51,289 nucleotides of DNA from the NCBI GenBank assembly GCA_017560305.1, contig JAFYOF010000025.1, positions 1 through 51,289 of the forward strand, given 5' to 3'. Below are positions 16,794 to 27,202 of the stretch, piece by piece. A program made the translations under genes and the position numbers. Under the pieces are notes generated by a model that worked only from the letters and a program-made list of their open reading frames with translations, made no database searches and had not been told where the DNA came from. How positions within the stretch are numbered: position 1 is the first letter of the stretch; every line of letters begins with the position of its first letter. Source of the DNA: Alistipes sp. (GTDB lineage: Bacteria > Bacteroidota > Bacteroidia > Bacteroidales > Rikenellaceae).

Positions 16794-17473
16794 CAAAGAA
16801 GTCGCAAAATTGATTCACGATTGGCGGAAAATTATGCAGATTTTTTCAGTAGAGGATAAACATTAGGGGAATACAAAAAGAATTATTTTTCTCGATATTG
16901 CCCATCTCCTTTCGTTGCAAATCTAATAACACCTGCGGGCGGTGGGGGAGCAGAAAAAGTTTTTATTGAATTATTTAATGAATTCTGTGAATAAAATTGG
17001 GAATTCATTGTGTTTTTTACAAAATTTTTATTAGCTTTGTGGTGTATGTATGCTTTAGAGAAGGTATGCGTACGGTGTGCAACGATTTTCCCAATGATAA
17101 TTTCAGGTGTATAAAATCGCACAAAACAACAATCTAAAAAGGCGTAACAACTTGAGGCACAACTGTATATGTACCACCTCAAGGAACTAAGAGAATGCCC
17201 ATACATAAAGAAACAGCCCGATATCAGCAACCCAAAATAGCACACAAAACCCAACGGCAGAGACTGCGCAGTTTACTATGAGCGCTACATTTGGCAGAGA
17301 GTAAAAGTAAAGGGGTTTACTAAAAGTAAAGATATCATCTGTTTCGTTCCGATGAAATAGTAGGCGACAAAACGGGGCAAGAAACGGAAACAAAAATCCG
17401 CAAGCAATAGATAACTTGACCCGAACACGATAAAAGAAGAAACGGTTAGTAGGTTAACATAAAATTTAGAGTT
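16794..17473 (+). other. Intergenic region with the polysaccharide operon promoter and long leader
   Basis: About 680 bases with no supportable gene on either strand. The part 16797-17007 is AT-rich and featureless. The promoter is at 17008-17039, so 17045-17473 is an untranslated leader. It holds a hairpin with arms CTTGAGG (17151-17157) and CCTCAAG (17177-17183), and a direct repeat of TAAAAGTAAAG about 17311-17340. Bacteroides capsule operons are controlled in such leaders by UpxY antiterminators; no upxY homologue is in this window. Confidence 0.5.
17008..17039 (+). promoter_or_regulatory. Promoter of the polysaccharide operon
   Basis: TTG (17008-17010), 21 nt, then TAGCTTTG (17032-17039). 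Spacing is 1-2 nt longer than ideal. It is the only good match upstream of the block starting at 17474. Confidence 0.5.
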
Positions 17474-18667
17474 ATGAATGAAATTTTACAAATCGCAGCA
17501 CCTGCACTGATTGCACTTGCGTGCTCGTGCTGGATTCGTCCTTACATTCTGATGATGGCTATCGCGAAGAATATCGTCGATAATCCGGATGCGAGAAAGT
17601 TACAGCGTGTACCTGTACCCGTGCTGGGCGGTCTGCCCGTGGTGTTTGGAATCCTCACCGGCGTGATGGGTTACAACCTCTTCGGCGACTTCTCGGACCT
17701 GTTCCCCGCCTTTGCGGCAATCATCATCATCCTCATCGTGGGAATGATTGACGATATGATTTCGCTCTCGCCAAAGGTGAGATTCGTGGCGGAGATTCTG
17801 CTGGTGTGCTTCCTCATAGCAACAACGGGAAGTCAGATTAACGACTTCTACCGCTTGTGGGGCATCGACACCGTTCCTACATTCGTTTCCATTCCACTCA
17901 CAATATTTGCCTGCGTGGGTATTATCAACGCCATCAACCTCATTGACGGTGTGGATGGTTACTCGTCGGGCTACACAATCGTGAGCTGCATACTCTTTGC
18001 GATGATGTTCCACGCCCTGGGAGATACCCGTATGGTGACTCTGGCGGCTATCGTTGCCACATCGTTGTTGCCATTCTTCATACATAATGTCTTTGGCAAG
18101 AAGTCAAAGATGTTTATCGGCGACGCGGGCACTCTGTCGCTCGGCGTTGTATTCTCGGTATTTGTGATGACAATCCTCACCACAGCACCCGAGGGCAAGT
18201 CGATTGACCCTAATCTGGGACTCATCCCATTCACATTGGCAGTGCTATGCGTACCTGTGTTTGACACGCTGCGAGTAATGAGCACACGCATTCTGCACAA
18301 GCGCTCGCCATTCAGCCCTGACAAGACGCACCTGCACCACCTCTTCATCGAGTTGGGATATTCGCACATCGGCACAACACTCTCAATCATCGGTATGAAC
18401 ACGATGGTGGTGATCGGCTGGTTTATAGCAGGTAAATTGGGCTTGTCGGTCGAGGGTCAGTTGTATCTGGTCATCGCAATGGGCATATTGATTACATTCG
18501 TATTCTATCCATTCATCAAGCGTCAGATTGACAACAACACGGCGCTCTATCAGCAGCTCTTGAAGGTGGGTAAGTTCTCACACATCGCCCGCACCGGTTT
18601 CTGGTTGCAGATTCAGGAGTGGGCCGACCGCAAGGCAATGGATAGCGTTCAGGAGGCAAAAGAATAA
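17474..18667 (+). CDS. Undecaprenyl-phosphate sugar-1-phosphate transferase (WecA/TagO-like)
   Basis: 397 residues with about 11 membrane segments. It transfers a sugar-1-phosphate, usually GlcNAc-1-P, from a UDP-sugar to undecaprenyl phosphate and so begins a lipid-linked glycan. The polyprenyl-phosphate N-acetylhexosaminyl-transferase motifs are present: GMIDDM (91-95), NLIDGVDG (155-162), FIGDAG (214-219) and the substrate-discriminating cytoplasmic loop [14 protein letters not shown] (276-289), which is of the WecA/TagO rather than MraY type. It is the first gene of the polysaccharide block, after a long leader, and ugd follows after 14 bases. Confidence 0.92.
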   Translation: MNEILQIAAPALIALACSCWIRPYILMMAIAKNIVDNPDARKLQRVPVPVLGGLPVVFGILTGVMGYNLFGDFSDLFPAFAAIIIILIVGMIDDMISLSPKVRFVAEILLVCFLIATTGSQINDFYRLWGIDTVPTFVSIPLTIFACVGIINAINLIDGVDGYSSGYTIVSCILFAMMFHALGDTRMVTLAAIVATSLLPFFIHNVFGKKSKMFIGDAGTLSLGVVFSVFVMTILTTAPEGKSIDPNLGLIPFTLAVLCVPVFDTLRVMSTRILHKRSPFSPDKTHLHHLFIELGYSHIGTTLSIIGMNTMVVIGWFIAGKLGLSVEGQLYLVIAMGILITFVFYPFIKRQIDNNTALYQQLLKVGKFSHIARTGFWLQIQEWADRKAMDSVQEAKE

Positions 18668-18681
18668 AACAAAATCAAGAT

Positions 18682-19995
18682 ATGAAAATAGCAGTAGCAG
18701 GAACTGGTTATGTGGGTCTGTCGATTGCGACCCTGCTCGCCCAGCACAATGAGGTTGTGGCAGTGGATGTAGTAGCGGAGAAAGTCGACAAGATTAACAA
18801 CCGTATCTCGCCAATTCAGGATGAATACATCGAAAAATATCTCGCTGAGAAGGAGTTGAACCTGCGCGCGACACTCGACGCAAAGGAGGCATATAAGGAT
18901 GCTGAGTTCGTCATCATCGCCGCACCGACAAACTACGACCCGCAGAAGAATTTCTTCGACACACATCACATCGAGGATGTAATCGACATCGTGCTGGAGG
19001 TAAATCCCGAGGCAACGATGATTATCAAGAGTACCATCCCCGTGGGTTATTGCCGCTCGCTCTATGTGAAATACGCCAAGCGTTTCAAGGAGCAGGGGCT
19101 TGATGCTACTCACAAATTCCGCCTTCTCTTCTCGCCAGAGTTCCTGCGCGAGAGCAAGGCTCTCTACGACAACCTCTACCCAAGCCGCATCATCGTGGGC
19201 TATCCAAAGATGATTGAACAGTATGGCGAGGAGAACGAGGCTATCAAGGCTATCGCAGGCAACCATCTTGAGGATGCAGCACGCACATTCGCCGAGTTGC
19301 TGAAGCAGGGTGCACTGAAGGAGGATGTTCCGGTATTGTTTATGGGATTGAAGGAGGCCGAGGCTGTGAAGCTTTTTGCCAACACATATCTTGCCCTAAG
19401 AGTGAGCTACTTCAACGAGCTTGACACCTACGCCGAGATGAAGGGTCTCGACACGCAGGCAATCATCGAGGGTGTCGGTCTTGATCCTCGCATCGGCACA
19501 CACTACAACAACCCATCGTTTGGCTATGGCGGCTACTGCCTTCCAAAGGACACCAAGCAGTTGCTGGCGAACTATCAGGATGTGCCACAGACAATGATGA
19601 CAGCCATCGTGGAGAGTAACCGCACACGCAAGGATTTCATCGCCGATCAGGTGCTTGCCAAGGCGAACTACTACACAGGTTCAAGCGACTGGAACAAGTC
19701 TACCGAGCACGATGTGATTATCGGTGTCTACCGCCTGACGATGAAGTCGAACTCCGACAACTTCCGCCAGAGCGCTATTCAGGGCATTATGAAGCGTATC
19801 AAGGCAAAGGGTGCAACAATTGTTATCTACGAGCCTACGATGCAGGATGGTGAGACATTCTTCGGCAGTCTGGTTGTAAACGACCTCGCAAAATTCAAGA
19901 TGATGAGCCAGGCAATCATCGCCAACCGCTACGACCCTGCGCTGGATGATGTCAAGTCAAAGGTCTACACGCGTGATATTTTCCAAAGAGATTAA
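18682..19995 (+). CDS. ugd: UDP-glucose 6-dehydrogenase
   Basis: 437 residues. It oxidises UDP-glucose to UDP-glucuronate with two NAD+. The Rossmann motif GTGYVG is at 7-12, STIPVG at 117-122, FSPEFLRE at 150-157, [10 protein letters not shown] (Lys230) at 221-234 region, and the active-site cysteine is Cys286 in [13 protein letters not shown]. The C-terminal NAD-dependent fold continues to the end. The neighbouring epimerase gene starts 5 bases after, so UDP-glucuronate is probably passed on to UDP-galacturonate. The family also contains UDP-ManNAc dehydrogenases, but the motif spelling fits UDP-glucose dehydrogenase better. Confidence 0.92.
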   Translation: MKIAVAGTGYVGLSIATLLAQHNEVVAVDVVAEKVDKINNRISPIQDEYIEKYLAEKELNLRATLDAKEAYKDAEFVIIAAPTNYDPQKNFFDTHHIEDVIDIVLEVNPEATMIIKSTIPVGYCRSLYVKYAKRFKEQGLDATHKFRLLFSPEFLRESKALYDNLYPSRIIVGYPKMIEQYGEENEAIKAIAGNHLEDAARTFAELLKQGALKEDVPVLFMGLKEAEAVKLFANTYLALRVSYFNELDTYAEMKGLDTQAIIEGVGLDPRIGTHYNNPSFGYGGYCLPKDTKQLLANYQDVPQTMMTAIVESNRTRKDFIADQVLAKANYYTGSSDWNKSTEHDVIIGVYRLTMKSNSDNFRQSAIQGIMKRIKAKGATIVIYEPTMQDGETFFGSLVVNDLAKFKMMSQAIIANRYDPALDDVKSKVYTRDIFQRD

Positions 19996-20000
19996 AGAGT

Positions 20001-21062
20001 ATGGTAAAGTATAATATCGACCTCAACGACAAGGTTGTGCTTGTGACAGGTGCAGCTGGCTTTATCGGAGCAAATCTGGTGAAGAGACTGCTGAATGAGT
20101 TTTCTAAAGTGAAGGTTATCGGCATCGACAGCATCACCGATTACTACGATGTGCGTCTCAAGCACGAGCGTCTGGAGGAACTCGCAACCTATGGCGAGAG
20201 ATTCATCTTCATAAAGGACAACATTGCAAACAAGGCTGCGATTGACTCTCTGTTTGCAGAGTATAAACCTCAGGTTGTCGTAAACCTCGCAGCGCAGGCG
20301 GGTGTGAGATACTCAATCACCAACCCTGACGCATACATCGAGAGCAACCTCATCGGCTTCTACAACATCCTTGAGGCTTGTCGCCACAACGAGGTGGAGC
20401 ATTTGGTTTACGCCTCGTCATCGAGCGTCTACGGCAGCAACAAGAAGGTGCCCTACAGCACTGACGACAAGGTGGACAACCCTGTGAGCCTCTACGCCGC
20501 AACAAAGAAGAGCAACGAGTTGATGGCGCACGCATATAGCAAGTTGTACAACATCCCAAGCACAGGTCTGCGATTCTTTACCGTGTATGGTCCTTGCGGT
20601 CGCCCCGATATGGCATACTTCGGCTTCACAAACAAGTTGCTCAAGGGCGAGAAGATACAGATTTTCAACTATGGCAACTGCAAGCGCGACTTCACCTTTG
20701 TGGATGATATCGTTGAGGGCGTTGTTCGCATTATGCAGCACGCTCCCGAGAAGGAGGTGGGCGAGGATGGATTGCCAATTCCGCCATACAAGGTCTACAA
20801 CATCGGCAACAACAGCCCAGAGAATCTACTTGACTTTGTGCAGATTCTTCAGGAGGAGTTACTCTCGGCTGGCGTTCTGCCCGCAGACTACGACTTTGAG
20901 GCACACAAGGAGCTGGTTCCAATGCAGCCTGGCGATGTTCCCGTGACCTACGCCGACACCTCAGCCTTGGAGGAGGACTTTGGTTTCAAACCCCACACAT
21001 CCCTTCGCGAAGGACTTCGCAAGTTCGCGGTGTGGTATAAGGAGTTTTATTCGACAAAATAA
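20001..21062 (+). CDS. UDP-glucuronate 4-epimerase (NAD-dependent epimerase/dehydratase)
   Basis: 353 residues, extended SDR family. NAD-binding GAAGFIG (17-23), catalytic Ser region ASSSSVYG (138-145) and the YxxxK pair Tyr165/Lys169 (YAATK). GPCGRPDMAYFGFT followed by IFNYGNCKRDFTFVDD is the spelling seen in UDP-glucuronate 4-epimerases. Placement right after ugd supports conversion of UDP-GlcA to UDP-GalA. UDP-GlcNAc/GalNAc or other epimerase activity is less likely. Confidence 0.85.
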   Translation: MVKYNIDLNDKVVLVTGAAGFIGANLVKRLLNEFSKVKVIGIDSITDYYDVRLKHERLEELATYGERFIFIKDNIANKAAIDSLFAEYKPQVVVNLAAQAGVRYSITNPDAYIESNLIGFYNILEACRHNEVEHLVYASSSSVYGSNKKVPYSTDDKVDNPVSLYAATKKSNELMAHAYSKLYNIPSTGLRFFTVYGPCGRPDMAYFGFTNKLLKGEKIQIFNYGNCKRDFTFVDDIVEGVVRIMQHAPEKEVGEDGLPIPPYKVYNIGNNSPENLLDFVQILQEELLSAGVLPADYDFEAHKELVPMQPGDVPVTYADTSALEEDFGFKPHTSLREGLRKFAVWYKEFYSTK

Positions 21063-21080
21063 CAAAATATTATATAACCT

Positions 21081-21983
21081 ATGAAAGGAATTGTATTGGC
21101 AGGTGGTAGTGGTACGCGATTGTATCCTATCACGAAGGGTATCAGTAAGCAGTTGATGCCAATCTATGACAAGCCGATGGTTTATTACCCAATCTCGGTG
21201 TTGATGCTGGCGGGTATTCGTGAGATTCTGATTATCTCGACTCCTTATGACTTGCCTGGCTTCAAGCGCTTGTTGGGTGATGGTTCGGACTATGGCGTGC
21301 GCTTTGAGTATGCCGAGCAACCATCGCCAGATGGTTTGGCACAAGCCTTCACTATCGGTGCTGACTTTATTGGCGACGACAGCGCTTGCCTTGTGTTGGG
21401 CGACAACATCTTCCACGGCGCGGGCTTCACCGATATGCTCAAGGAGGCTGTTCGCACGGCTGACGAGGATAAGAAGGCTACCGTATTCGGCTATTGGGTG
21501 AATGACCCAGAGCGTTACGGCGTGGCAGAGTTTGATAAGGAGGGTAACTGCCTCTCGATTGAGGAGAAGCCAGCCAACCCAAAGAGCAACTACGCTGTTG
21601 TGGGTCTTTACTTCTACCCAAACAAAGTTGTTGAGGTTGCCAAAAACATCAAGCCTTCGGCACGCGGCGAGTATGAGATTACTACTGTGAATCAGCAGTT
21701 CCTGAGCGATGGCGAGTTGAAGGTGCAGACCCTCGGCAGAGGCTTCGCGTGGTTGGACACTGGCACACACGACTCATTGTCGGAGGCATCTACATACATA
21801 GAGGTATTGGAGAAGCGTCAGGGGCTGAAGGTAGCCTGCCTTGAGGGTATTGCATATCGTCAGGGTTGGATTTCAGACGAGCGTATGCGCGAGTTGGCTC
21901 AGCCTATGCTCAAGAATCAGTATGGTCAGTACCTGCTGAAGTTAATTGACGAGTACAAGGACGCAGTAATCCCAAATTTTTAA
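21081..21983 (+). CDS. rmlA: Glucose-1-phosphate thymidylyltransferase
   Basis: 300 residues (also called rfbA). It joins glucose-1-phosphate and dTTP to dTDP-glucose, the first step of dTDP-L-rhamnose synthesis. The nucleotide-binding loop [20 protein letters not shown] (8-27) is canonical, as are [20 protein letters not shown] and the VLGDNIFHG block. Length is normal. It opens the contiguous rmlA-rmlC-rmlD-rmlB set. Confidence 0.97.
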   Translation: MKGIVLAGGSGTRLYPITKGISKQLMPIYDKPMVYYPISVLMLAGIREILIISTPYDLPGFKRLLGDGSDYGVRFEYAEQPSPDGLAQAFTIGADFIGDDSACLVLGDNIFHGAGFTDMLKEAVRTADEDKKATVFGYWVNDPERYGVAEFDKEGNCLSIEEKPANPKSNYAVVGLYFYPNKVVEVAKNIKPSARGEYEITTVNQQFLSDGELKVQTLGRGFAWLDTGTHDSLSEASTYIEVLEKRQGLKVACLEGIAYRQGWISDERMRELAQPMLKNQYGQYLLKLIDEYKDAVIPNF

Positions 21984-21987
21984 CACG

Positions 21988-22569
21988 ATGGAGGTAATCA
22001 AGACAGCGATAGAGGGCTTGGTAATCATCGAGCCTAAAGTATTCAAGGATGCGCGCGGCTACTTCTTCGAGAGTTTCTCACAGCGAGAGTTCGAGGAGAA
22101 GGTGCGCAAAATCAATTTCGTACAGGACAACGAGAGTATGTCGAGCTATGGTGTGATGCGCGGCTTGCACTTCCAGCGTCCCCCTTACACCCAGAGCAAG
22201 TTGGTGCGCTGCGTGAAGGGTAGGGTATTGGATGTTGCGGTGGATATCCGCAAGGGTTCGCCAACCTATGGTCAGCATGTTGCCGTTGAGCTTTCAGAGG
22301 ATAACCACCGTCAGTTCTTCGTGCCACGCGGTTTCGCTCACGGCTTCGCGGTATTGAGCGAGACTGCTATCTTCCAGTATAAGTGCGATAACTTCTACGC
22401 ACCTGAGGCAGATGGCGGCATCAGCATCAAGGACGAGAGCCTCGGCATCGACTGGCAGATTCCAACCGAGAACACAGTTCTCTCGGAGAAGGATATCAAG
22501 CACCTTTGCCTGAAGGATTTTGACTCTCCGTTTGATTATAATGTAAACCTTTACCCAGAGTTTGAATAG
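21988..22569 (+). CDS. rmlC: dTDP-4-dehydrorhamnose 3,5-epimerase
   Basis: 193 residues (rfbC). It epimerises C3 and C5 of dTDP-4-keto-6-deoxyglucose. Cupin fold with the family blocks DARGYFFESF, QDNESMSSYGVMRGLHFQ (catalytic His in RGLHFQ), KLVRCVKGRVLDVAVDIRKG and VPRGFAHGFAVLS. Begins 4 bases after rmlA and ends just before the rmlD start. Confidence 0.97.
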   Translation: MEVIKTAIEGLVIIEPKVFKDARGYFFESFSQREFEEKVRKINFVQDNESMSSYGVMRGLHFQRPPYTQSKLVRCVKGRVLDVAVDIRKGSPTYGQHVAVELSEDNHRQFFVPRGFAHGFAVLSETAIFQYKCDNFYAPEADGGISIKDESLGIDWQIPTENTVLSEKDIKHLCLKDFDSPFDYNVNLYPEFE

Positions 22570-22570
22570 T

Positions 22571-23437
22571 ATGAAGAATATACTTGTAACGGGTGCTAAC
22601 GGCCAGTTGGGCAATGAGATGCGTCGCCTTGGCGCAGTGTCGCCCAACAACTACATCTTCACCGATGTGGCAGAGTTAGATATCACCGACAAGGATGCCG
22701 TGATGGCATTCACCAAGGAGAATAATGTGGAGATTATCGTAAACTGCGCAGCCTACACCAATGTGGACAAGGCAGAGGACGATGAGGCTACAGCGACGCT
22801 GATTAACGCAACAGCAGTGAAGAACCTCGCCGAGGCGATAAAGGCTGTGGATGGAACGCTGTTCCACATCTCAACCGACTATGTGTTTGGTGCAGAGGGC
22901 AATACACCTCGCACCGAGGATATGCCTACAAACCCATTGGGCGTCTATGGTCGCACAAAACTTTTGGGCGAGCAGGCTATCGCCGAGGTGGGCGCGAAGG
23001 CTATCACCATCCGCACAGCGTGGCTCTACTCGGAGTTTGGCAACAATTTTCTTAAGACAATGTTGCGTCTGACTGCCGAAAAAGAGGCTCTTAATGTAGT
23101 CTTTGACCAGGTGGGTACGCCAACCTATGCGGGCGACCTTGCGCTGGCAATCTTCTCAATCATCGAGGGAGAGATTTACGAGGGCAACGAGGGTGTATAT
23201 CACTTCTCAAACGAGGGCGCTTGCTCGTGGTACGACTTCGCAACGGAGATTGGCGCGGCGGCGGGTCACGAGTGCCGTGTGCAGCCTTGCCACTCAAACG
23301 AGTTCCCATCAAAGGTGACTCGTCCTCCATTCTCGGTGCTGGACAAGACCAAGATCAAGACAACATTCGGAATCGAGATTCCACACTGGCGCGACTCGAT
23401 GCTCTACTGCTTGCAGCGCCTGGCAAAACAACAATAA
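22571..23437 (+). CDS. rmlD: dTDP-4-dehydrorhamnose reductase
   Basis: 288 residues from the ATG at 22571, one base after the rmlC stop (the frame is also open to a TTG at 22562 that overlaps rmlC and is less likely). It reduces the epimerised keto sugar to dTDP-L-rhamnose. The nucleotide-binding motif GANGQLGNEM, the catalytic STDYVFGAE/YGRTKLLGE pair (Tyr, Lys) and NCAAYTNVDKAE are typical of RmlD. Confidence 0.96.
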   Translation: MKNILVTGANGQLGNEMRRLGAVSPNNYIFTDVAELDITDKDAVMAFTKENNVEIIVNCAAYTNVDKAEDDEATATLINATAVKNLAEAIKAVDGTLFHISTDYVFGAEGNTPRTEDMPTNPLGVYGRTKLLGEQAIAEVGAKAITIRTAWLYSEFGNNFLKTMLRLTAEKEALNVVFDQVGTPTYAGDLALAIFSIIEGEIYEGNEGVYHFSNEGACSWYDFATEIGAAAGHECRVQPCHSNEFPSKVTRPPFSVLDKTKIKTTFGIEIPHWRDSMLYCLQRLAKQQ

Positions 23438-23458
23438 CACACTAAAACTGAAATCATT

Positions 23459-24592
23459 ATGAAAAATATAGTTATCACAGGCGGTGCTGGTTTCATCGGT
23501 AGCCATGTAGTTCGTCTTTTCGTGAACAAGTACCCAGAGTACAACATCATCAACCTCGACAAGCTCACCTATGCGGGTAATCTCGCAAACTTGAAGGATA
23601 TCGAGGACAAGCCAAACTACAAGTTTGTGAAGATGGACATCTGCGATTTTGACGCATTCTACAAGTTGATGCAGGATGAGAAGATTGATGGTATCATCCA
23701 CCTCGCAGCAGAGAGCCATGTGGACCGTTCAATCAAGGATCCATTCACATTCGCGAAGACCAATGTGATGGGTACTTTGGCTCTGTTGCAGGCTGCGAAG
23801 CTCTACTGGGAGTCATTGCCTGAGGGTTACGAGGGCAAGCGCTTCTACCACATCTCAACCGATGAGGTTTACGGCGCACTTTCGATGAACCACCCAGAGG
23901 GTATCGAGCCTCCATTCTCAACAACAGCATCGTCATCGGAGCACCACCTGGCATACGGCGACGACTTCTTCTACGAGACAACGAAGTACAACCCTCACTC
24001 GCCATATTCGGCTTCAAAGGCATCTTCTGACCACTTTGTACGCGCTTATCACGACACTTACGGTATGCCTACCATCGTGACAAACTGCTCGAACAACTAC
24101 GGTCCTTACCAGTTCCCAGAGAAGCTCATCCCATTGTTTATCAACAACATCCGCCAGCGCAAGCCGCTGCCAGTGTATGGTAAGGGTGAGAATGTACGCG
24201 ACTGGTTGTATGTTGTGGACCACGCACGCGCAATTGATGTGATTTTCCACGAGGGTAAGGTTGCCGAGACATACAACATCGGAGGTTTCAACGAGTGGAA
24301 GAACATCGACATCATCAAGGTAGTTATCAAGACCGTTGACCGCCTGCTGGGCAACCCAGAGGGTCACTCGCTGGAGCTCATCACCTATGTGACAGACCGC
24401 CTCGGCCACGATGCACGCTACGCAATCGACTCTACAAAGTTGCAGAAGGAGCTCGGCTGGGAGCCATCGCTCCAGTTCGAGGAGGGCATCGAGAAGACAG
24501 TCCGCTGGTACCTCGACAACCAGGAGTGGATGGACAATGTCACCTCGGGCGACTACCAGAAGTATTACGAGAATATGTATAGCGATAAATAA
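23459..24592 (+). CDS. rmlB: dTDP-glucose 4,6-dehydratase
   Basis: 377 residues (rfbB). It converts dTDP-glucose to dTDP-4-keto-6-deoxyglucose, the branch point for L-rhamnose and for dTDP-amino sugars. GGAGFIGSHVV at 7-17, HLAAESHVDRSI, STDEVYGAL (catalytic Asp-Glu) and YSASKASSDHFV (Tyr/Lys) are diagnostic. It is last in the rml set, and the aminotransferase gene at 26066 may draw on its product. Confidence 0.97.
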   Translation: MKNIVITGGAGFIGSHVVRLFVNKYPEYNIINLDKLTYAGNLANLKDIEDKPNYKFVKMDICDFDAFYKLMQDEKIDGIIHLAAESHVDRSIKDPFTFAKTNVMGTLALLQAAKLYWESLPEGYEGKRFYHISTDEVYGALSMNHPEGIEPPFSTTASSSEHHLAYGDDFFYETTKYNPHSPYSASKASSDHFVRAYHDTYGMPTIVTNCSNNYGPYQFPEKLIPLFINNIRQRKPLPVYGKGENVRDWLYVVDHARAIDVIFHEGKVAETYNIGGFNEWKNIDIIKVVIKTVDRLLGNPEGHSLELITYVTDRLGHDARYAIDSTKLQKELGWEPSLQFEEGIEKTVRWYLDNQEWMDNVTSGDYQKYYENMYSDK

Positions 24593-24594
24593 TT

Positions 24595-26034
24595 ATGGCG
24601 GAGCAATCCCTGAAGCAGAAAACAATCAAAGGAACCGCCTGGTCAATGATAGATTCCGTTGCTAACCAAGGCATCACCTTTTTGGTGGGCCTTGTGTTGG
24701 CACGATTGTTAACACCGCAGGAGTATGGTTTGATAGGTATCATTCTCATATTTGTCGCCGTGTTCAATAGTATTGTCGATAGCGGTTTTTCAAACGCCCT
24801 AATACGCAAGACTGACGCCAAAGATATTGATTACAATACTGTATTCATCTCAAATCTTGTAATGAGTGTGGTCCTGTTCGGCGCGATGTTCTTTTCCGCT
24901 CCCTGGATTGCAAAGTTTTTCTCACAACCACAACTGGAGCCGTTGGCAAAGGTGATGGCAAGCATTGTCTTAATTAACGCATTTGCTATCATACAGCGCA
25001 CATTACTCGTTAAAAAAATCGACTTCAAGACGCAAACAAAGATTTCACTTATTGCATCAATCAGCAGCGGTGGAATTGGTATTGCGATGGCTCTATGCGG
25101 TTATGGCGTATGGTCTCTTGTGGGTCAACAAATCTCCAGACAGCTCCTCAACACACTCTTTTTGTGGGTATTCACAAAATGGTATCCTCGACTGCAGTTC
25201 TCGTTTGAGAGTTTCAAGGAGTTATTCGGATTCGGTTGGAAATTATTGGCATCAAGCCTGATTGATACCTTGTGGCGAGAGATATACCAGGTTGTCATTG
25301 GTAAATTCTACACACCAGCAACATTGGGGCAATACACCCGAGCTCATCAGTTCTCGTCTATCGCATCCAGCAATTTGACATCAATCATTCAAAGGGTAAG
25401 TTATCCGGTCTTAAGTTCCATCAAGGATGATACTGTACGCTTGAAAATGGCATACAAGAGAGTAATTAAGATTACAATGCTTATTACATTCTCATTGATG
25501 TTGGGACTTGCTGCAGTAGCAAAACCATTTGTCTTGGTTTTAATTGGAGAACAATGGCTGCCGTGTGTTCCATATCTGCAAATCATTTGCTTTCAGATGA
25601 TGCTGTACCCACTACACGCACTGAATCTCAATATGCTTCAGGTGCAGGGTCGATCTGATCTCTTTTTGAGATTGGAGATATTTAAGAAGTGTATTGCAGT
25701 GATTCCTCTGATGCTTGGAATTTTTGTGGATATCTATTGGATGTTGTGGGGTAGTGTGATTGGCGGTCTCTTTGCCTACTATCTCAATGCATATTACTCG
25801 GGACCATTCCTTAATTATAGCATCAAGGAGCAGGTGAAGGACATTATACCAAGTTTCGTGATGGCTTTGGCTATGGGAATTATCGTATTCTCGATATCGT
25901 TACTCAACATTAGTCCATTTGTACAATTGCCGCTCCAGATTCTGGTAGGCGCAACATTGACTATAGTGATGTGCGAATTCCTAAAACGCGAAGAGTATCT
26001 CGAAATAAAAAAGATTGTCTTGCGAAAGATATAA
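24595..26034 (+). CDS. Polysaccharide flippase (Wzx / MOP superfamily)
   Basis: 479 residues with about 12-14 hydrophobic segments. Starts two bases after rmlB. The N-terminal pattern (GTAWSMIDSVANQGITFLVG, then LTPQEYGLIG and DSGFSNALIRK) is that of the polysaccharide-synthesis/lipopolysaccharide exporter branch of MOP flippases. It should move undecaprenyl-linked repeat units across the inner membrane for the polymerase at 30592. Base composition begins to fall here toward the AT-rich part of the locus. Confidence 0.9.
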   Translation: MAEQSLKQKTIKGTAWSMIDSVANQGITFLVGLVLARLLTPQEYGLIGIILIFVAVFNSIVDSGFSNALIRKTDAKDIDYNTVFISNLVMSVVLFGAMFFSAPWIAKFFSQPQLEPLAKVMASIVLINAFAIIQRTLLVKKIDFKTQTKISLIASISSGGIGIAMALCGYGVWSLVGQQISRQLLNTLFLWVFTKWYPRLQFSFESFKELFGFGWKLLASSLIDTLWREIYQVVIGKFYTPATLGQYTRAHQFSSIASSNLTSIIQRVSYPVLSSIKDDTVRLKMAYKRVIKITMLITFSLMLGLAAVAKPFVLVLIGEQWLPCVPYLQIICFQMMLYPLHALNLNMLQVQGRSDLFLRLEIFKKCIAVIPLMLGIFVDIYWMLWGSVIGGLFAYYLNAYYSGPFLNYSIKEQVKDIIPSFVMALAMGIIVFSISLLNISPFVQLPLQILVGATLTIVMCEFLKREEYLEIKKIVLRKI

Positions 26035-26065
26035 TTTTCTGGTTGAAACATAAATAATTACATAT

Positions 26066-27184
26066 ATGAACAAGGATAATAAACTTATTACTGTTACGGC
26101 TCCATTATTGCCACCGCTTGAGGAGTTCACCGAATACCTTAAGGAGATTTGGGATAACAAATGGATTACCAACAATGGTCAGTTCCACAAACAGTTGGAA
26201 AAAGATCTTGCTGAGTATCTGGGAGTACCTTATGTAAGCCTCTTTACCAATGGTACATTGCCTCTGCTTACAGCACTGCAGGCGTTGCGTATCACGGGCG
26301 AGGTAATCACAACTCCATATAGTTTTGTGGCTACAACACATTGTATCTGGTGGAGCGGTTGCAAGCCGGTCTTTGTGGACATTGATCCTGCAACGGGAAA
26401 CATTGATCCCGAAAAAATCGAGGCGGCAATTACACCAAAGACTACAGCAATTATGCCTGTTCATGTTTACGGCAAGCCTTGCGACACAGAGCGCATTCAA
26501 GAGATTGCAGACAAGTATGGTCTAAAGGTTATCTATGATGCGGCTCACGCATTTGGCGTGAAGGTTGACGGAAAGTCTATCCTCAACGCTGGCGATATGT
26601 CTACATTGTCGTTCCACGCAACAAAGGTTTACAATACCCTCGAGGGTGGTGCTATGATTATGCACGACGAGGTTACCAAGAAGCGCATAGACTATCTGAA
26701 AAACTTCGGCTTTGCTGGCGAGACAGAGGTTATCGCACCTGGAATCAATTCAAAAGTGGATGAGGTGCGTGCTGCTTATGGTATCATCAACCTCCGCCAG
26801 GTGGATGCAGCCATCGAAGCGCGCCATCAGGTTGCCATTAAATATAGAGAGGCATTACGAGGCATAGAGGGTCTCTCCTATATGGAGGATATGCCGGGTG
26901 TTCGTCACAACTATTCATATTTCCCAATCTTTATTGATGCCGAGAAATTTGGAATGACGCGCGATGAATTGTACTTCAAGATGAAGGAGGCGAATGTACT
27001 GGGCAGACGCTATTTCTATCCGCTCATCAGCGAGTTCTCAACCTATCGCGGTCTGCCAAGTGCTGGCAAGGAAAACCTCCCAAACGCTCACAAAATGGCC
27101 GACTCAGTTATTTGCTTGCCAATGCATCACGAATTGAGTGAGGAGGATATTGAAAGAACATTAAATTCAATTTTGAATAAATAA
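26066..27184 (+). CDS. DegT/DnrJ/EryC1/StrS-family sugar aminotransferase
   Basis: 372 residues, PLP-dependent fold type I. FTNGTLPLLTAL (60-71) binds the PLP phosphate, DAAHAFG (158-164) stacks on the cofactor, and the Schiff-base lysine is Lys187 in SFHATKVYNTLEGG. These enzymes aminate keto sugars bound to nucleotides. The nearest keto sugar in this locus is dTDP-4-keto-6-deoxyglucose from rmlB, so a dTDP-4-amino-4,6-dideoxyhexose (VioA-like reaction) is a reasonable guess; a 3-amino sugar would need a keto-isomerase, which is not seen. The next three genes may modify the amino group. Confidence 0.88.
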   Translation: MNKDNKLITVTAPLLPPLEEFTEYLKEIWDNKWITNNGQFHKQLEKDLAEYLGVPYVSLFTNGTLPLLTALQALRITGEVITTPYSFVATTHCIWWSGCKPVFVDIDPATGNIDPEKIEAAITPKTTAIMPVHVYGKPCDTERIQEIADKYGLKVIYDAAHAFGVKVDGKSILNAGDMSTLSFHATKVYNTLEGGAMIMHDEVTKKRIDYLKNFGFAGETEVIAPGINSKVDEVRAAYGIINLRQVDAAIEARHQVAIKYREALRGIEGLSYMEDMPGVRHNYSYFPIFIDAEKFGMTRDELYFKMKEANVLGRRYFYPLISEFSTYRGLPSAGKENLPNAHKMADSVICLPMHHELSEEDIERTLNSILNK

Positions 27185-27202
27185 ACATTTCATACAAGCA
27201 GA

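Noticed and set aside
16883..17393. Minus-strand frames upstream of the polysaccharide operon
   Set aside because: Cysteine- and aromatic-rich products of AT-rich DNA without recognisable domains, lying over the operon promoter and leader.
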